DNA of 64,000 bases, taken from positions 62,001 through 126,000 of the forward strand of contig NZ_BBYK01000048.1 of the NCBI RefSeq assembly GCF_001570365.1, given 5' to 3'. The notes under the pieces were generated by a model that was not told where the DNA came from, did not search any database, and saw only the letters and a program-made list of their open reading frames with translations. Made by a program: the position numbers and the translations under genes. Positions within the stretch are counted from its first letter, which is position 1, and the number at the start of each line of letters is the position of its first letter. Positions 61,541 through 64,000 of this stretch are shown piece after piece. The DNA comes from Microtetraspora fusca (lineage in GTDB: Bacteria > Actinomycetota > Actinomycetes > Streptosporangiales > Streptosporangiaceae).

Positions 61541-62653
61541 TTGACACGGGTGACACCGGACCTGTCCGGCCCCCGGCCCGGTAGGCCGCCGCAGGTTCCC
61601 GGCGAGCCGCCCGGCCGGGCAGGCGGGCCGGGTGAGGCCGCGTCCGGTGAGATCGCACCGGGCGAGGTCACCTCCGAGATCACGCCCGGTGAGCTCGCGT
61701 CCGGCGCGGCGGCGCGGGCGGGCGGCGGCACACGCCTGATGGCGGTCGCGCCGCCCCTGTTCGTCGTGCTGTGGAGCAGCGCGTTCATCGCCGGCATCCC
61801 GGGGGTCAAGGCCGCTCCACCGCTGCTCCTGATGTTCGCGCGCTTCGCCCTGGCCGGAGCGCTGCTCAGCGCGTACGCGCTGGTCACCCGGGCGCCGTGG
61901 CCGCGCGGCCGGGCCCTGGCGCACATCGCCGTCACGGGCCTGCTGATCCAGGCCGTGCAGTTCGGCGCCTTCTACACCGCGCTCGGCATGGGCTTCCCCG
62001 CCGCCGTCGTCTCGCTCGTCCAGGGGCTCAACCCGGTCGTCGTCGTGCTGGCCTCCCGGTTCCTGGGTGAGACGGTCTCCCGGCGGCAGGCTCTCGGGTT
62101 CGTCCTCGGCGCGGCGGGCGTGGTCCTCGCGGTCGCCGACCGCGTGAGCCTCTCCGCCTGGGGCGTGGCGCTGTGCCTGGTCGGGCTGTCCGGGCTGAGC
62201 GCCGGCACCCTCTACCAGAAGCGTTTCGTCCCCGTCATGGACGTCCGCACCGGGACCGCCGTGCAACTGCTGGCCAGCGCCCCGGTGGTCGGGTTGGCGT
62301 GCGTCGCGCTGGAGACCCCGCGGGTGTCGGACTGGGCGGCCTTCGGCGGGTCGGTCGCCTGGATGGTCCTGGTGAACTCCATCGCGGCGTTCATCCTGCT
62401 CAACACGATGCTGCTCCGCTGGTCCGCCGGCCGGGTGAGCACCCTTTTCTTCCTGACCCCCTCGGTGACGGCGGTGATGGCCTGGCTGATCGCCGGACAG
62501 ACGTTGCACCCGCTCGCCGTCGCCGGGCTGGTCCTCGGCGCCGCCGGCGTCCTGCTCGCCAACCATCGGGCGTCCACGGACCAGCCGAACGGCCCCGTCC
62601 CCCGGCGTGGCGCCACCCAAGACATCCTGGAAACACCCGGAGAGGTGAAGTGA
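61541..62653 (+). CDS. DMT-family (EamA) exporter with long disordered N-terminus
   Basis: A 370-residue protein. TTG 61541 has AAGGA eight bases upstream. An N-terminal tail of about 65 residues is rich in Pro, Gly, Glu and carries repeated PGE/SGE steps; two EamA repeats with about ten helices follow (FVVLWSSAFIAGIPGVKAAP; PAAVVSLVQGLNPVVVVLAS; LFFLTPSVTAVMAWLIAGQT). The substrate is unknown (often amino acids or metabolites). The ATG of the alcohol dehydrogenase overlaps its stop (TGATG). Confidence 0.87.
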   Translation: MTRVTPDLSGPRPGRPPQVPGEPPGRAGGPGEAASGEIAPGEVTSEITPGELASGAAARAGGGTRLMAVAPPLFVVLWSSAFIAGIPGVKAAPPLLLMFARFALAGALLSAYALVTRAPWPRGRALAHIAVTGLLIQAVQFGAFYTALGMGFPAAVVSLVQGLNPVVVVLASRFLGETVSRRQALGFVLGAAGVVLAVADRVSLSAWGVALCLVGLSGLSAGTLYQKRFVPVMDVRTGTAVQLLASAPVVGLACVALETPRVSDWAAFGGSVAWMVLVNSIAAFILLNTMLLRWSAGRVSTLFFLTPSVTAVMAWLIAGQTLHPLAVAGLVLGAAGVLLANHRASTDQPNGPVPRRGATQDILETPGEVK

Positions 62654-63780
62654 TGAGGATCCGCGGAGCCGTCCTTGAGGAGGTCGGCCGGACCCGCCCC
62701 TACGCCGCGTCCCGGCCGCTGTCGATCTGCGAGCTGGAGCTGGCCCCGCCCGGCCCCGGCGAGATCCTGGTCAGGATCGAGGCCGCGGGCGTCTGCCACT
62801 CGGACCTGTCCGTCGTCGACGGAACCCGGGTGCGGCCCGTCCCCATGCTCTTGGGCCACGAGGCGGCCGGCCGGGTGGAACGGGTCGGCCCCGGCGTCGA
62901 CGACATCGAGGCCGGACGGCGGGTCCTCATGACCTTCCTGCCGCGCTGCGGCGCCTGCGAGGGCTGCGCCACCGATGGCGTGACACCGTGCGTCCGCGGC
63001 AGCGCGGCGAACAACGAGGGGACGCTGCTGTCGCGCGGCGTCCGCCTGCGCCGTGACAGCGCGCCGGTCCTGCACCACCTCGGGGTCTCCGGGTTCGCCA
63101 CCCACGCCGTCGTCGACCGGCACTCGGTCGTCCCGGTGGACGACGACGTCCCTCCCGAGGTCGCCGCGGTCCTCGGCTGTGCCGTCCTGACCGGCGGCGG
63201 CGCGGTCGTCAACGCCGGACGCCCCTCCCCGGGCCAGACGGTGACGGTCGTCGGGCTCGGCGGGGTCGGCATGGCCGCGCTGATCACCGCCCTCGCGGTG
63301 GACGGCGTCACGGTCGTCGGGGTCGACGGCAACCCCGACAAACTCGCCGCCGCGCGGAAGCTGGGCGCGCACGCGACGTACAGCCCGGCGGAGCTGGTCG
63401 AGTCCGGGATCAGGGCGCCGATCGTGATCGAGGCGGCCGGGAACGTCCGGGCCTTCGAGACCGCCGTCGCCGCGACCGCCCCGGGCGGCCGCACCGTCAC
63501 CGTCGGGCTCCCGGCACCCGACGCGCGGTCGTCGATCTCGCCGCTCGGGCTGGTGGCGGAGGGCCGGACCATCATCGGGAGCTACCTCGGCTCGGCGGTC
63601 CCCGCCCGCGACATCCCGGTCTTCGCGCGGATGTGGCGCGAGGGCAGGCTGCCGGTCGAGGCGCTGGTGTCGGCGAGGATCCGGCTCTCCGATGTGAACG
63701 AGGCGATGGACCAGCTCGCCGACGGGACCGCCATCCGGCAGGTCATCGTGTTCGACGACGCACCCGACCGGCGCGACTGA
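62653..63780 (+). CDS. Zinc-dependent alcohol dehydrogenase
   Basis: A 375-residue medium-chain dehydrogenase. Catalytic zinc ligands are Cys in GVCHSD and His-Glu in LLGHEAAGRVE; the structural zinc lobe is the four-Cys set CGACEGC and the later Cys of TPCVRG. The NAD(P) fold is TVVGLGGVGMAALITAL followed by VVGVDGNPDKL, with an Asp at the end of strand 2 that favours NAD(H). The ATG overlaps the DMT gene stop (TGATG). Probably oxidises or reduces an alcohol whose transport is linked to the DMT exporter; substrate unknown. Confidence 0.93.
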   Translation: MRIRGAVLEEVGRTRPYAASRPLSICELELAPPGPGEILVRIEAAGVCHSDLSVVDGTRVRPVPMLLGHEAAGRVERVGPGVDDIEAGRRVLMTFLPRCGACEGCATDGVTPCVRGSAANNEGTLLSRGVRLRRDSAPVLHHLGVSGFATHAVVDRHSVVPVDDDVPPEVAAVLGCAVLTGGGAVVNAGRPSPGQTVTVVGLGGVGMAALITALAVDGVTVVGVDGNPDKLAAARKLGAHATYSPAELVESGIRAPIVIEAAGNVRAFETAVAATAPGGRTVTVGLPAPDARSSISPLGLVAEGRTIIGSYLGSAVPARDIPVFARMWREGRLPVEALVSARIRLSDVNEAMDQLADGTAIRQVIVFDDAPDRRD

Positions 63781-64000
63781 GCCCGTACGTCTGACGCGGC
63801 CGGCCGGATCCCGTGTTCATTGGCGCTCGCTTCGCTCGCGCGGGCTCGGGGCGCCTTGAGGCGATGTCTTCCCTCGTCGCTCGGAGTCGCTCGTTCCTCG
63901 CTCCCCACTCGCTCCTCAGTCCAGACACCGCCGCGCCCCTCGCGGCCGATCTGCTTCGGTGGCGGACTGGCCCAGCGGGTGTGACCAATGTTTGCGGGAT
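63781..64000. other. Right edge, no gene recognised
   Basis: An open minus-strand frame (63743-63988) has Arg-rich, shadow-like composition and no ribosome site. The run of GCTCGC-type repeats at 63820-63845 and 63875-63915 may be part of a terminator or repeat, but I cannot define it. Confidence 0.4.

Noticed and set aside
63743-63988. Possible minus-strand gene at the right edge
   Set aside because: Arg-rich, no ribosome site and no recognisable motif.

Overview
The window reads as a chromosomal stretch of a high-GC actinomycete, probably of the Streptosporangiales/Streptomyces kind. This is inferred from the roughly 70% GC, codons ending in G/C, GTG/TTG starts, four-base ATGA/GTGA gene overlaps, several promoters whose -10 box lies 6-7 bases before the start codon (leaderless transcripts), and typical families (furA-katG, DUF4127, DUF3800, BlaI-M56). 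No rRNA, tRNA, CRISPR array or complete mobile element was seen.

Layout. 1-9783: a LacI-controlled carbohydrate locus. A secreted protein faces a lipoprotein sugar-binding protein, two permeases, a DUF4127 protein, a LacI regulator, an FAD oxidoreductase and a small barrel-like protein; three copies of an 18-bp LacI-type operator lie in the divergent promoter. 9960-16300: a SHOCT membrane protein with a coupled 34-residue membrane peptide, an MFS exporter with its TetR regulator, and an Lrp regulator facing an AceE/transketolase-like enzyme. 16337-32824: a large peptide locus. A Dpp-type importer (one subunit is a permease-ATPase fusion), an M55 D-aminopeptidase, an acyl-CoA ligase, an amidase and a TetR regulator run leftward; an enoyl-CoA hydratase, an M29 aminopeptidase, two S12 beta-lactamase-fold hydrolases and an S9 peptidase run rightward.

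32825-36575: gene remnants, a BlaI-M56 pair, a COG4705 membrane protein under a 20-bp palindrome, and the relic right end of an IS200/IS605-type element. 36576-41100: an acidic exported protein, a PAP2-glycosyltransferase fusion and a two-component system, tied together by a shared 19-bp box. 41374-46941: S9 peptidase, TetR beside a DsbA/FrnE-like protein fused to TPRs, two hot-dog proteins and a methyltransferase. 47113-49816: furA-katG. 50071-53905: a decayed area with small or broken genes, an XRE regulator, a DUF3800 protein without a proper start, and a fragment of a DNA methyltransferase.

54247-61311 is the most striking part: one operon of an MFS transporter, a glycerol-kinase-like FGGY kinase, a GlpD-type dehydrogenase, an alkylglycerone-phosphate-synthase-like oxidase and a GlpP-type glycerol-3-phosphate-responsive antiterminator. 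Its leader holds a textbook intrinsic terminator (14-bp stem and T5) between the promoter and the first gene, so GlpP probably controls its own operon by transcription antitermination, a mechanism known from Bacillus. The window ends with a DMT-family exporter coupled to a zinc alcohol dehydrogenase.
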